Positions 1 through 42,588 of a stretch of DNA of 64,000 bases are shown piece after piece (the first letter of the stretch is position 1; each line of letters begins with the position of its first letter). The position numbers and the translations under genes are program-made. Origin of the DNA: Osedax fenrisi (lineage: Eukaryota; Annelida; Polychaeta; Sabellida; Siboglinidae); the NCBI GenBank assembly GCA_964019155.1, contig OZ025241.1:91492723-91556722 (forward strand), in the 5' to 3' direction. Under the pieces are notes generated by a model. That model worked only from the letters and a program-made list of their open reading frames with translations. It was not told the DNA's origin and did not search any database.

Positions 1-313
1 CAAATTTTGAAAAAAAAAAATTACAATGGCAAAGAGAAAAAGGTTTAATTTATTTATAGACAATATTATTTTATAAGCATGTTAAATTTAAAATTTTTCT
101 AAATTATTATAAACATTTTGATGTATATATAAATATTATTAAATTGATAAAAATATATCTATATATTTTATTAGTTTTTAATAATGCTAATTAATAAATC
201 AATTAATCTATATTAATATTATATTATCACATATATATCACATTAATGATATTTATAAATTCTATTTTCCAAGGAAATCATAATTTAATTGTATATATCG
301 TGTGATTTTACAG

Positions 314-29162
<28,849 letters not shown>

Positions 29163-29463
29163 GAGAGACGGTGGCGCCACTGTCGCTATTTACGGGTCGA
29201 GGTCATCAGAGGTCAACCGTCCTCGCGACCTTCTTTATTATTTGTTATGTTTGTCCGTCGTTTACTTCTGCAGCGACGATGAAGATGAGAGTGCTTATAA
29301 TGCTTACTTGCTCCTCGAAATGTATTAAACCCCCTGTATTAAACCCCTATGTATATATATTTATGTGTATATTTTTATATTCTACTACGATTAATGTAAT
29401 AAGCGAAAGCAGCGTTAGTCGAATTTCAATATTTTGATTACAACACCAATTATAAATAATAAA
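29163..29463 (+). other. Likely 3' UTR of the CCDC66-like gene
   Basis: The sequence stays GC-richer than intron for about 130 bases after the stop, then becomes AT-rich. A canonical AATAAA lies at 29458-29463, about 300 bases after the stop. An open frame here has no splice support and no recognisable content. Confidence 0.5.
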
Positions 29464-30690
29464 TTTATATAACATCACATTATGACTATGTAACATTTTT
29501 TATTTATCGAATAAGTTGATTCATATATGCAGATTTGATTAATGTAAACCTATTCATCTATTTCATATCGTATTAATAAATATATTATATTTGATTATGT
29601 ATTTTCCTATCTCGTGACAAATGGTTTTTATTAAAAATAGAATATTAAATAGTAGATTATTTTAATTATAAATTTATATATTTATCTAATTTATGTTATT
29701 GTATTTAAGTATATTCATCACATACAAGTTCTTTCACCGTTATAATAGTTATTTACTTATGTAATATAGACATAATAATGTACTCGATGAATATACATTT
29801 ATTTACAGTAAATTACTTTCAATTTGTAGATTTTAATATTGAGTAATTATCATTATGTATTCATACTTCCTCCCCTAAATAAAGTATATTAGAAGAATAG
29901 TTATCTAATAAATTATATAATATGTTAAATAATTTAATTCCAAATGTAATAAAAATTATAGAAATTCAATAATGCGTGAAGATCTGTTTAGCTAATTAAG
30001 AGTTACTTAACAGTCGTGATTAGCTAACATTTCTTTGCATGTATCTTTCTAATGTTTAAAAAATAGGCTAATATATTTTTCGAGTTACATTTGTATTTTT
30101 ACTTACTAAATCAAGCTTGTTTAGCTAATAATGTTTAATCACAAATTGTCATTTAATATCATACGATTAACTCACTCAATTGATTTAAATTGCGTAGTAG
30201 ATTTTGTAGAGCTCAAAGTTATATAAACAATTCAAGCCATCATGTCGGAAATAGATAGCGGTGTAAGCCATTATATTGGATATAATAGTATACTGTGTAT
30301 GTGAGGTATTAACTCGAAATGTAAAATTTGATCCATAAGTAAATTTACTAGTACTTCTATGTACACAGAATGAATTTTATACAAAATAATTAGTTAAATT
30401 AAAATATATAAATTGTTGTTTTTATATATAATTGTTGTACTTTAATATACTATCTAACCCATTATATTGTATTATTTATACAAAATATGTATCCGCAAAT
30501 AAATTGTGTGTATTCGTGTACATGTTTTATAATTTGTAACGTAGTTTAAGGCTGCTCTAACGATAAAGGATAGCTAAACAGTTTCTCGAATATAGTTAAC
30601 CATGAGGTGTAGATTTATACCAGCAGTTAGCGTTATGAAAATTAAACTGAACTATTTATAGAATAGAACTAACTTCATTTATCATTAAAG

Positions 30691-30880
30691 CAAAGATTTT
30701 TCTAAAAAAATGTATAACTAATATAAAATTGTGTCATTTAATTTTGTACATAAAATATGAACAGCGCCACCTATATATGCTGTATTTTGAATAAATGTGT
30801 TGTTTACACAGAGATAGAGAGAAACTTTCTCTCTAGCTCTGTGGTTGTTTATAACGTAAATTTGTATCGCACTAGATATA
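30691..30880 (+). mobile_element. ~455-base family, truncated copy 5
   Basis: Starts CAAAGATTTTTCTA, contains AACAGCGCCACCTATATA and ATGTGTTGTTTA, and is interrupted by the 37-base hairpin before resuming as TAACGTAAATTTGTATCGCA. The right half is missing. Confidence 0.78.
30807..30843 (+). mobile_element. 37-base hairpin element, copy 2, nested, with TSD
   Basis: Arms CACAGAGATAGAGAGAAA and TTTCTCTCTAGCTCTGTG around one central base. GTTGTTTA lies exactly on both sides (30799-30806 and 30844-30851). The uninterrupted target is visible in the other family copies as TGTTGTTTATAA, so both the insertion and the duplication can be read directly. Confidence 0.9.
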
Positions 30881-31607
30881 GAATATTAAATATTTGGTTA
30901 AAGTACGAATCGCTCGAGTGTGTTATTTCTATTATGTAATAGTATTATGCGTCGTATTCGGCGTATTTATTGAATAAAAATGATAATAGATCAACGATGA
31001 TAAATCTAATAATGTAAACAATAATGCAAATGATAGTAACAACATGAATAAGAGTAATGTACCTTTTCCGCGGAGGACATCTATATCCCGTCATAGGACA
31101 TATCGCTATAGTAACGTGAGATCGTACATGTTATCAAATAGTTAGGTAATTAAATATATACATATATTTTCACAAATATATATATATTTATGTGTGTGTG
31201 TATTAATCGAATATATATTTATATTTACTTGTCAAGTTATACGGAATGGAGGATTAGTGTAGACACATTATATAGGTGGTTATGATTTATAAGTATTATT
31301 ATCTATATATACATCGGTACGGTAATCAATGTATTATACACATATATATTATATTAGTATGGGAGTTTGCTGGTCTATAGCGTAATGGTGGAAATGTTAA
31401 AGGAAGGTCGAATAACGTGTTCGTAATCCATGAGGTAACGATGTTAAGAAGTGACCAGGTAAACACTAGGTTATGGTAGAGCGTACAAATGGGCAACTAT
31501 ATTGCACATTAGGGCCGGCGTATTTGCCAGCATTATCGTAGAGAGTGTTCACTGAACGAACGGACTATTGTTGAACATTACGTAATACACAGTAGTCTAT
31601 CATCTAG

Positions 31608-31649
31608 TTGTTGTTGTTGTTGTTGTCGTTTTGGTTATGGGTATTGTCG

Positions 31650-31682
<33 letters not shown>

Positions 31683-31700
31683 TGGTTGTTGTTGTTGGTA
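31608..31700 (+). repeat. (GTT)n tract
   Basis: Imperfect GTT repeats with GTTTTGGTT interruptions. On the minus strand it is (AAC)n beginning just after the putative channel stop codon, so it would be in that gene's 3' UTR. Confidence 0.9.
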
Positions 31701-31713
31701 TTGTCGTGGTTGT

Positions 31714-31806
31714 CTATTTCTTTACTAGTCTTACAATGTTGTCTAATTTCTCTTCTATTATATTCATCCTTTCGTTGAACTTGGCGATATGGGTTTCTGC
31801 ATCGAT
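31714..31806 (-). CDS. Terminal exon, possible SK-type K+ channel C-terminus
   Basis: Read on the minus strand, acceptor CTCCTTTAG is followed by 30 codons and TAG. It encodes DAETHIAKFNERMNIIEEKL, then DNIVRLVKK, an amphipathic coiled coil. It is phase 0 and joins the upstream exon at 32439-32531. The pair resembles the coiled coil after the calmodulin-binding region of small-conductance Ca2+-activated K+ (KCNN) channels, where ExRIxxLExKLxxL follows the TQNxMYD segment. The coiled-coil half alone is generic, so identity depends mainly on the other exon. Gene orientation is convergent with the CCDC66-like gene. Confidence 0.55.
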   Translation of the reverse strand: MDAETHIAKFNERMNIIEEKLDNIVRLVKK

Positions 31807-32438
31807 CTAAAGGAGTATGAGCGAGATGATGAAGAGGAACATGAGGTGAAAGTCAAGAGGGAGATAACGTAATTGAAAGATGTTAAAAATGTTCAATAGC
31901 ACTTTAATAGTGTGGATAAATGATGTTTTTTAACTGAACCATTATTTGTTACTATAATGATATATCAATAAGTATGCTTAGATCAATAATTCACATGTAT
32001 ACAGTAGACATGCATACAATGAAGTATTGTATTGAAGGCGTATGAACATTTAGGCCTACATATACAGTATCTACTACTTACTCAAATAGGCCATAAGTTA
32101 AATTTGTTTTTTAATAGTAGATTACGGATATAATGGTAGCAGTAAATAGATAATATTGTTGTTATTTTTATTTGGTGGAGTCTTTTCACCTAATCAAGAA
32201 CTTAAATGAAGTTTTCACTTAACACCATATATTATCCACCCCATATGGCGCTAATGTCCCTATTATGAGAACATATGCATAATATATAAATTAATAGATG
32301 ATATATTTATAATTAATGTTTTAAATTAAGAGAACATCTATGATTGAGTTAATTAACTCATTAAGAATTTGATATTAAACAATTATCGATATACCAGATC
32401 ACCCAATAGTAATAATAGTAGAACATTTCTTAGGAAAC
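31807..32438 (-). other. Intron between the two minus-strand exons
   Basis: Contains the reversed ~75-base repeat at 32155-32235 (GGTGGAGTCTTTTCACC...GAAGTTTTCACTT). Otherwise AT-rich with no further exon. Confidence 0.45.
32155..32235 (-). repeat. Dispersed ~75-base repeat, minus copy
   Basis: The complement reads AAGTGAAAACTTCATTTAAG, TTGATTAGGTGAAAAGACTC and CACCAAATAAAAATAACAAC, the same order as 28705-28775. The pair is an inverted repeat spanning both gene ends. Confidence 0.7.
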
Positions 32439-32531
32439 CTGTTGTTGTTCAAATCTTTTCATCAGATCGAACACCCCGTTCTGCATCCGGTACATATCCG
32501 TCATAGTCACTCCGCTATCCGCTAGGCGACG
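32439..32531 (-). CDS. Exon, possible SK-type K+ channel C-terminal region
   Basis: On the minus strand this lies between acceptor CTGATTACAG and donor GTTTCC, 31 codons, phase 0 at both ends. It encodes RRLADSGVTMTDMYRMQNGV, then FDLMKRFEQQQ. Vertebrate SK channels have RKLNDQANTLVDLAKTQN followed by IMYDMI at the end of the calmodulin-binding domain. The residues R-x-L-x-D, T, D, Q-N and [FY]-D fall at the same spacing. This is recalled, not searched. No upstream exon is visible between here and the satellite. Confidence 0.55.
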
Positions 32532-32597
32532 CTGTAATCAGTGTGTGTGACGTCATTATTAGTGATGAACCCGATGAACTCGATGTAACCCCCCGTA

Positions 32598-32633
32598 CAT
32601 AAACTAGAGAGGAACTTTCTCTCTAGCTCTATG
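32598..32633 (+). mobile_element. 36-base hairpin element, copy 3
   Basis: CATAAACTAGAGAGGAACTT followed by TCTCTCTAGCTCTATG, clearly related to the 37-base copies with one base missing and two arm changes. No matching direct repeats flank it, so it is probably older. Confidence 0.7.
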
Positions 32634-32783
32634 CCCTGCACCAACCGGCCCCGGTGCAGTACTTGGCAGCGCCTTGTAGCTAATGAGGTTGTGGGGGCAA
32701 TCTACAGAACGCAAATAATCGCCCCCCCCCCCCCCGTTACGGTATTCCCGAGGGATGATATTTAAACAATTAATTTCTAGTGG

Positions 32784-32990
32784 AATGTACGGCGTAAAAT
32801 GTACGCCGTACATTGTATACAATGATGTATACATCATACATTGGACACTGTACACTGTACAATGTATACATTGTACACTGTATTATGTTCATTATACAGT
32901 GTACAATTTAAATCATACAGTGTACAATGTATACATTATACAGTGCACAATGTACACTGTACATTGTACGCCATACATCGTATGTGAGCT
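32784..32990 (+). repeat. Palindrome cluster of TGTACA/GTATAC words
   Basis: Includes GTACGGCGTA with complement TACGCCGTAC (32788-32812) and the perfect palindrome GTACAATGTATACATTGTAC (32857-32876). Many ACAGTGTACAATGT-type words on both strands follow. A transcript could fold into several competing hairpins. Confidence 0.8.
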
Positions 32991-33058
32991 ATACACATCG
33001 CGATTACAAACGATAGCACATGAGTGTTATAAGGTCAAGTCGTGTGCCTAGCATAGTT

Positions 33059-33063
<5 letters not shown>

Positions 33064-33114
<51 letters not shown>
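33064..33114 (+). repeat. (AT)n microsatellite
   Basis: About 50 bases of alternating AT between the two palindrome clusters. Confidence 0.95.
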
Positions 33115-33119
<5 letters not shown>

Positions 33120-33217
33120 CTATATGATAGATACAAATATGTTATCTATATGGCTACTGCAGATCTACTTAGTACCCCCTTAGATATATCCAGCATTAGT
33201 TAACCACATTGTTATAG

Positions 33218-33250
33218 GTATACCTTGTATACATTGTATACAAGGTATAC
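33218..33250 (+). repeat. Perfect hairpin, 15-base arms
   Basis: GTATACCTTGTATAC, loop ATT, then GTATACAAGGTATAC. Further TGTACA palindromes follow up to about 33360. Confidence 0.9.
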
Positions 33251-36200
33251 ATTGTGCGTACTAGTAGGTTATGTAACATCTATTACCTATACAATGTACA
33301 CTGTACAGTGTTACACTGTACACTGTACGATGTACATTGTACAGTGTACAATATAACCTAAACTGTAGGATAACATACAACCATACAATATCCCACATTG
33401 TACAGTTTCTTAAGTTAAATATAGATAAGAAAGTATACTTTCTTGTGTATAGTTTTCCTATATGAACAGTGTACGTAATAAGAGCTTGGCAATGTTGCTA
33501 TGTACATATGTATACAATATACCCTGGACTCGTATTATAGTATCCTATTGTATACATTAATATTACTATGTACACTTTAAAGTTTATACTTTATTGTTTA
33601 TATTTAACTTAGGACACTGGCCTATGTATATTGTACAGTTTAGTTATCCTACATGTAGTAATCTGCAGTTTACGTTGAACAATGTACATTATAGTTGTAT
33701 ATAAAACATACATATACATATATACCTACTATATAGATACATCAGCATAATTATAGTATGTAATACTCACTTGGCAATACGTATATTTGCATCACGATAC
33801 ACACTGTATCAGTATACCCATCTGCGAGCCTACCATACTATACTATACCGAGCCTATACTATACCGAGCCTATACTATACCGAGCCTATACTATACCTAG
33901 CCTATACTATACCGAGCCTATACTATACCGAGCCTATACTATACCGAGCCTATACTATACCTAGCCTATACTATACCGAGCCTATACTATACCGATACTA
34001 TACTATACCGAGCCTATACTATACCGAGCCTATACTATACCGAGCCTATACTATACCGAGCCTATACTATACCGATACTATACTATACCGAGCCTATACT
34101 ATACCGAGCCTATACTATACTATACCGAGCCTATACTATACTATACCGAGCCTATACTATATCGAGCCTATACTATACCGATACTATACTATACCGAACC
34201 TATACTATACCTAGCCTATACTATACCGATACTATACTATACCGAGCCTATACTATACCGAGCCTATACTATACCGAGCCTATACTATACTATACCGAGC
34301 CTATACTATATCGAGCCTATACTATACCGAGCCTATACTATACCGAGCCTATACTATACCGAGCCTATACTATACCGAGCCTATACTATACCTAGCCTAT
34401 ACTATACCGATACTATACTATACCGAACCTATACTATACCTAGCCTATACTATACCGATACTATACTATACCGAGCCTATACTATACCGAGCCTATACTA
34501 TACCGAGCCTATACTATACTATACCGAGCCTATACTATATCGAGCCTATACTATACCGAGCCTATACTATACCGAGCCTATACTATACCGATACTATACT
34601 ATACCGAGCCTATACTATACCGAGCCTATACTATACCGAGCCTATACTATACTATACCGAGCCTATACTATACCGAGCCTATACTATACCGAGCCTATAC
34701 TATACTATACCGAGCCTATACTATATCGAGCCTATACTATACCGAGCCTATACTATACCGAGCCTATACTATACCGAGCCTATACTATACTATACAGAGC
34801 CTATACTATACCGAGCCTATACTATACCGATACTATACTATACCGAGCCTATACTATACCGAGCCTATACTATACCGAGCCTATACTATACCGAGCCTAT
34901 ACTATACCGAGCCTATACTATACCGATACTATACTATACCGAGCCTATACTATACCGAGCCTATACTATACCGATACTATACTATACCTAGCCTATACTA
35001 TACCGAGCCTATACTATACCGAGCCTATACTATACCGAGCCTATACTATACCGAGCCTATACTATACCGAGCCTATACTATACCGAGCCTATACTATACC
35101 GAGCCTATACTATACCGAGCCTATACTATACCTAGCCTATACTATACCGAGCCTATACTATACCGAGCCTATACTATACCGAGCCTATACTATACCTAGC
35201 CTATACTATACCGATACTATACTATACCGAACCTATACTATACCGAGCCTATACTATACCGAGCCTATACTATACCGAGCCTATACTATACCGAGCCTAT
35301 ACTATACTATACCGAGCCTATACTATATCGAGCCTATACTATACCGAGCCTATACTATACCGAGCCTATACTATACCGATACTATACTATACCGAGCCTA
35401 TACTATACCGATACTATACTATACCGATACTATACTATACCGAGCCTATACTATACCGAGCCTATACTATACCGAGCCTATACTATACCGATACTATACT
35501 ATACCGAGCCTATACTATACCGAGCCTATACTATACTATACCGAGCCTATACTATACTATACCGAGCCTATACTATATCGAGCCTATACTATACCGATAC
35601 TATACTATACCGAACCTATACTATACCTAGCCTATACTATACCGATACTATACTATACCGAGCCTATACTATACCGAGCCTATACTATACCGAGCCTATA
35701 CTATACTATACCGAGCCTATACTATACTATACCGAGCCTATACTATACCGAGCCTATACTATACCGAGCCTATACTATACCGAGCCTATACTATACTATA
35801 CCGAGCCTATACTATACTATACCGAGCCTATACTATACCGATACTATACTATACCGATACTATACTATACCGAGCCTATACTATACCGATACTATACTAT
35901 ACTATACCGAGCCTATACTATACCGAGCCTATACTATAGCTATACTATACTATACCGAGCCTATACTATACCGAGCCTATACTATACCGATACTATACTA
36001 TACCGATACTATACTATACCGAGCCTATACTATACCGAGCCTATACTATACCGATACTATACTATACCGAGCCTATACTATACCGAGCCTATACTATACT
36101 ATACCGAGCCTATACTATACTATACCGAGCCTATACTATATCGAGCCTATACTATACCGATACTATACTATACCGAACCTATACTATACCTAGCCTATAC

Positions 36201-36599
36201 TATACCGATACTATACTATACCGAGCCTATACTATACCGAGCCTATACTATACCGAGCCTATACTATACTATACCGAGCCTATACTATATCGAGCCTATA
36301 CTATACCGAGCCTATACTATACCGAGCCTATACTATACCGAGCCTATACTATACCGAGCCTATACTATACCGAGCCTATACTATACCGAGCCTATACTAT
36401 ACCTAGCCTATACTATACCGAGCTTATACTATACCGAGCCTATACTATACCGAGCCTATACTATACCGATACTATACTATACCTAGCCTATACTATACCG
36501 AGCCTATACTATACCGAGCCTATACTATACCGAGCCTATACTATACCGAGCCTATACTATACCGAGCCTATACTATACTATACCGAGCCTATACTATAT

Positions 36600-39500
36600 C
36601 GAGCCTATACTATACCGAGCCTATACTATACCGAGCCTATACTATACCTAGCCTATACTATACCGATACTATACTATACCGAACCTATACTATACCTAGC
36701 CTATACTATACCGATACTATACTATACCGAGCCTATACTATACCGAGCCTATACTATACCGAGCCTATACTATACTATACCGAGCCTATACTATACTATA
36801 CCGAGCCTATACTATACCGAGCCTATACTATACCGAGCCTATACTATACCGAGCCTATACTATACCGAGCCTATACTATACCGAGCCTATACTATACCGA
36901 GCCTATACTATACCTAGCCTATACTATACCGATACTATACTATACCGAACCTATACTATACCTAGCCTATACTATACCGATACTATACTATACCGAGCCT
37001 ATACTATACCGAGCCTATACTATACCGAGCCTATACTATACTATACCGAGCCTATACTATACCGAGCCTATACTATACCGATACTATACTATACCTAGCC
37101 TATACTATACCTAGCCTATACTATACCGATACTATACTATACCGAACCTATACTATACCGAGCCTATACTATACCGAGCCTATACTATACCGAGCCTATA
37201 CTATACCGAGCCTATACTATACTATACCGAGCCTATACTATATCGAGCCTATACTATACCGAGCCTATACTATACCGAGCCTATACTATACCTAGCCTAT
37301 ACTATACCGATACTATACTATACCGAACCTATACTATACCTAGCCTATACTATACCGATACTATACTATACCGAGCCTATACTATACCGAGCCTATACTA
37401 TACCGAGCCTATACTATACTATACCGAGCCTATACTATACTATACCGAGCCTATACTATACCGAGCCTATACTATACCGAGCCTATACTATACCGAGCCT
37501 ATACTATACCGAGCCTATACTATACCGAGCCTATACTATACCGAGCCTATACTATACCTAGCCTATACTATACCGATACTATACTATACCGAACCTATAC
37601 TATACCTAGCCTATACTATACCGATACTATACTATACCGAGCCTATACTATACCGAGCCTATACTATACCGAGCCTATACTATACTATACCGAGCCTATA
37701 CTATACCGAGCCTATACTATACCGATACTATACTATACCGAGCCTATACTATACTATACCGAGCCTATACTATACTATACCGATACTATACTATACCGAG
37801 CCTATACTATACCGAGCCTATACTATACCGATACTATACTATACCGAGCCTATACTATACCGAGCCTATACTATACCGAGCCTATACTATACCGAGCCTA
37901 TACTATACCGAGCCTATACTATACCGAGCCTATACTATACCGAGCCTATACTATACCGAGCCTATACTATACCGAGCCTATACTATACCGATACTATACT
38001 ATACCGAGCCTATACTATACCGAGCCTATACTATACCGAGCCTATACTATACCGAGCCTATACTATACCGAGCCTATACTATACCGAGCCTATACTATAC
38101 CGAGCCTATACTATACCGAGCCTATACTATACCGAGCCTATACTATACCGAGCCTATACTATACCGATACTATACTATACCGAGCCTATACTATACCGAG
38201 CCTATACTATACCGATACTATACTATACCGAGCCTATACTATACCGAGCCTATACTATACCGAGCCTATACTATACCGAGCCTATACTATACCGATACTA
38301 TACTATACCGAGCCTATACTATACCGAGCCTATACTATACCGAGCCTATACTATACCGATACTATACTATACCGAGCCTATACTATACTATACCGAGCCT
38401 ATACTATACTATACCGATACTATACTATACCGAGCCTATACTATACCGATACTATACTATACCGAGCCTATACTATACCGAGCCTATACTATACCGAGCC
38501 TATACTATACCGAGCCTATACTATACCGAGCCTATACTATACCGAGCCTATACTATACCGAGCCTATACTATACCGATCCTATACTATACCGAGCCTATA
38601 CTATACCGAGCCTATACTATACCGAGCCTATACTATACCGAGCCTATACTATACCGAGCCTATACTATACTATACCGAGCCTATACTATACCGATACTAT
38701 ACTATACCGATACTATACTATACCGAGCCTATACTATACCGAGCCTATACTATACCGAGCCTATACTATACCGAGCCTATACTATACCGAGCCTATACTA
38801 TACCGATACTATACCGAGCCTATACTATACCGATACTATACTATACCTAGCCTATACTATACCGATACTATACTATACCTAGCCTATACTATACCGATAC
38901 TATACTATACCGATACTATACTATACCGAGCCTATACTATACTATACCGATACTATACTATACCGAGCCTATACTATACCGATACTATACTATACCGATA
39001 CTATACTATACCGAGCCTATACTATACCGATACTATACTATACCGAGCCTATACTATACCGAGCCTATACTATACCTAGCCTATACTATACCGAGCTTAT
39101 ACTATACCGAGCCTATACTATACCGAGCCTATACTATACCGATACTATACTATACCTAGCCTATACTATACCGAGCCTATACTATACCGAGCCTATACTA
39201 TACCGAGCCTATACTATACCGAGCCTATACTATACCGAGCCTATACTATACTATACCGAGCCTATACTATACTATACCGAGCCTATACTATACTATACCG
39301 AGCCTATACTATACCGAGCCTATACTATACCGAGCCTATACTATACCGAGCCTATACTATACCGAGCCTATACTATACCTAGCCTATACTATACCGATAC
39401 TATACTATACCGAACCTATACTATACCTAGCCTATACTATACCGATACTATACTATACCGAGCCTATACTATACCGAGCCTATACTATACCGAGCCTATA

Positions 39501-41788
39501 CTATACTATACCGAGCCTATACTATACTATACCGAGCCTATACTATACCGAGCCTATACTATACCGAGCCTATACTATACCGAGCCTATACTATACCGAG
39601 CCTATACTATACCGAGCCTATACTATACCGAGCCTATACTATACCTAGCCTATACTATACCGATACTATACTATACCGAACCTATACTATACCTAGCCTA
39701 TACTATACCGATACTATACTATACCGAGCCTATACTATACCGAGCCTATACTATACCGAGCCTATACTATACTATACCGAGCCTATACTATACCGAGCCT
39801 ATACTATACCGATACTATACTATACCTAGCCTATACTATACCTAGCCTATACTATACCGATACTATACTATACCGAACCTATACTATACCGAGCCTATAC
39901 TATACCGAGCCTATACTATACCGAGCCTATACTATACCGAGCCTATACTATACTATACCGAGCCTATACTATATCGAGCCTATACTATACCGAGCCTATA
40001 CTATACCGAGCCTATACTATACCTAGCCTATACTATACCGATACTATACTATACCGAACCTATACTATACCTAGCCTATACTATACCGATACTATACTAT
40101 ACCGAGCCTATACTATACCGAGCCTATACTATACCGAGCCTATACTATACTATACCGAGCCTATACTATACTATACCGAGCCTATACTATACCGAGCCTA
40201 TACTATACCGAGCCTATACTATACCGAGCCTATACTATACCGAGCCTATACTATACCGAGCCTATACTATACCGAGCCTATACTATACCTAGCCTATACT
40301 ATACCGATACTATACTATACCGAACCTATACTATACCTAGCCTATACTATACCGATACTATACTATACCGAGCCTATACTATACCGAGCCTATACTATAC
40401 CGAGCCTATACTATACTATACCGAGCCTATACTATACCGAGCCTATACTATACCGATACTATACTATACCGAGCCTATACTATACTATACCGAGCCTATA
40501 CTATACTATACCGATACTATACTATACCGAGCCTATACTATACCGAGCCTATACTATACCGATACTATACTATACCGAGCCTATACTATACCGAGCCTAT
40601 ACTATACCGAGCCTATACTATACCGAGCCTATACTATACCGAGCCTATACTATACCGAGCCTATACTATACCGAGCCTATACTATACCGAGCCTATACTA
40701 TACCGAGCCTATACTATACCGATACTATACTATACCGAGCCTATACTATACCGAGCCTATACTATACCGAGCCTATACTATACCGAGCCTATACTATACC
40801 GAGCCTATACTATACCGAGCCTATACTATACCGAGCCTATACTATACCGAGCCTATACTATACCGAGCCTATACTATACCGAGCCTATACTATACCGATA
40901 CTATACTATACCGAGCCTATACTATACCGAGCCTATACTATACCGATACTATACTATACCGAGCCTATACTATACCGAGCCTATACTATACCGAGCCTAT
41001 ACTATACCGAGCCTATACTATACCGATACTATACTATACCGAGCCTATACTATACCGAGCCTATACTATACCGAGCCTATACTATACCGATACTATACTA
41101 TACCGAGCCTATACTATACTATACCGAGCCTATACTATACTATACCGATACTATACTATACCGAGCCTATACTATACCGATACTATACTATACCGAGCCT
41201 ATACTATACCGAGCCTATACTATACCGAGCCTATACTATACCGAGCCTATACTATACCGAGCCTATACTATACCGAGCCTATACTATACCGAGCCTATAC
41301 TATACCGATCCTATACTATACCGAGCCTATACTATACCGAGCCTATACTATACCGAGCCTATACTATACCGAGCCTATACTATACCGAGCCTATACTATA
41401 CTATACCGAGCCTATACTATACCGATACTATACTATACCGATACTATACTATACCGAGCCTATACTATACCGAGCCTATACTATACCGAGCCTATACTAT
41501 ACCGAGCCTATACTATACCGAGCCTATACTATACCGATACTATACCGAGCCTATACTATACCGATACTATACTATACCTAGCCTATACTATACCGATACT
41601 ATACTATACCTAGCCTATACTATACCGATACTATACTATACCGATACTATACTATACCGAGCCTATACTATACTATACCGATACTATACTATACCGAGCC
41701 TATACTATACCGATACTATACTATACCGATACTATACTATACCGAGCCTATACTATACCGATACTATACTATACCGAGCCTATACTAT
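36600..41788 (+). repeat. Satellite higher-order duplication, 2,731-base offset
   Basis: Marker units recur at a constant shift: CCGATACT before CCGAACC at 36663, 36929, 37307 and 37573 reappears at 39394, 39660, 40038 and 40304, and the short 11-base unit at 38803 at 41534. The order diverges near 39057/41788. Within it, spacing alternates 266 and 378 bases. Confidence 0.85.
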
Positions 41789-42588
41789 ACTATACCGAGC
41801 CTATACTATACCGAGCCTATACTATACCGAGCCTATACTATACCGATACTATACTATACCGAGCCTATACTATACCGATACTATACTATACCGAGCCTAT
41901 ACTATACCGAGCCTATACTATACCGAGCCTATACTATACCGATACTATACTATACCGAGCCTATACTATACTATACCGAGCCTATACTATACCGAGCCTA
42001 TACTATACTATACCGATACTATACTATACCGAGCCTATACTATACCGAGCCTATACTATACCGAGCCTATACTATACCGAGCCTATACTATACCGATACT
42101 ATACTATACCGATACTATACTATACCGAGCCTATACTATACCGAGCCTATACTATACCGAGCCTATACTATACCGAGCCTATACTATACCGAGCCTATAC
42201 TATACCGATCCTATACTATACCGAGCCTATACTATACCGAGCCTATACTATACCGAGCCTATACTATACCGATCCTATACTATACCGAGCCTATACTATA
42301 CCGAGCCTATACTATACCGAGCCTATACTATACCGAGCCTATACTATACCGAGCCTATACTATACCGAGCCTATACTATACCGAGCCTATACTATACCGA
42401 TCCTATACTATACCGAGCCTATACTATACCGATACTATACTATACCGAGCCTATACTATACCGAGCCTATACTATACCGAGCCTATACTATACCGAGCCT
42501 ATACTATACCGATACTATACTATACCGAGCCTATACTATACCGAGCCTATACTATACCGAGCCTATACTATACCGAGCCTATACTATA

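Larger units (their letters stand above)
29464..31713 (+). other. Intergenic region between convergent genes
   Basis: AT-rich. Holds a truncated ~455-base family copy with a nested 37-base hairpin at 30691-30880 and a (GTT)n tract at 31608-31700 immediately beyond the minus-strand stop. GC-richer sequence at 31380-31600 has no convincing exon. Confidence 0.5.
32532..33823. other. GC-rich patch and palindrome-rich stretch before the satellite
   Basis: At 32540-32760 there is a GC-richer patch with a C-run at about 32722 and hairpin copy 3, but no exon that I can support. From 32784 to 33360, TGTAC/GTATAC words dominate and form many hairpins. The last 450 bases are plain AT-rich. Confidence 0.5.

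Noticed and set aside
29171..29437. Open frame after the CCDC66 stop (87 residues)
   Set aside because: It lies in the 3' UTR, uses a non-AUG start and shows no family motif.
30242..30262. ATG start with MSEIDS followed by GTGTAAG, resembling a first exon
   Set aside because: Six codons only, no promoter context and no downstream exon on the plus strand before the convergent gene.
33771..34214. Open frame of PSLYYTEPILYRAYTI-type repeats in the satellite
   Set aside because: It arises because the 16-base unit lacks stops on the plus strand. The same frame recurs along the array with no start, splice signals or independent composition.
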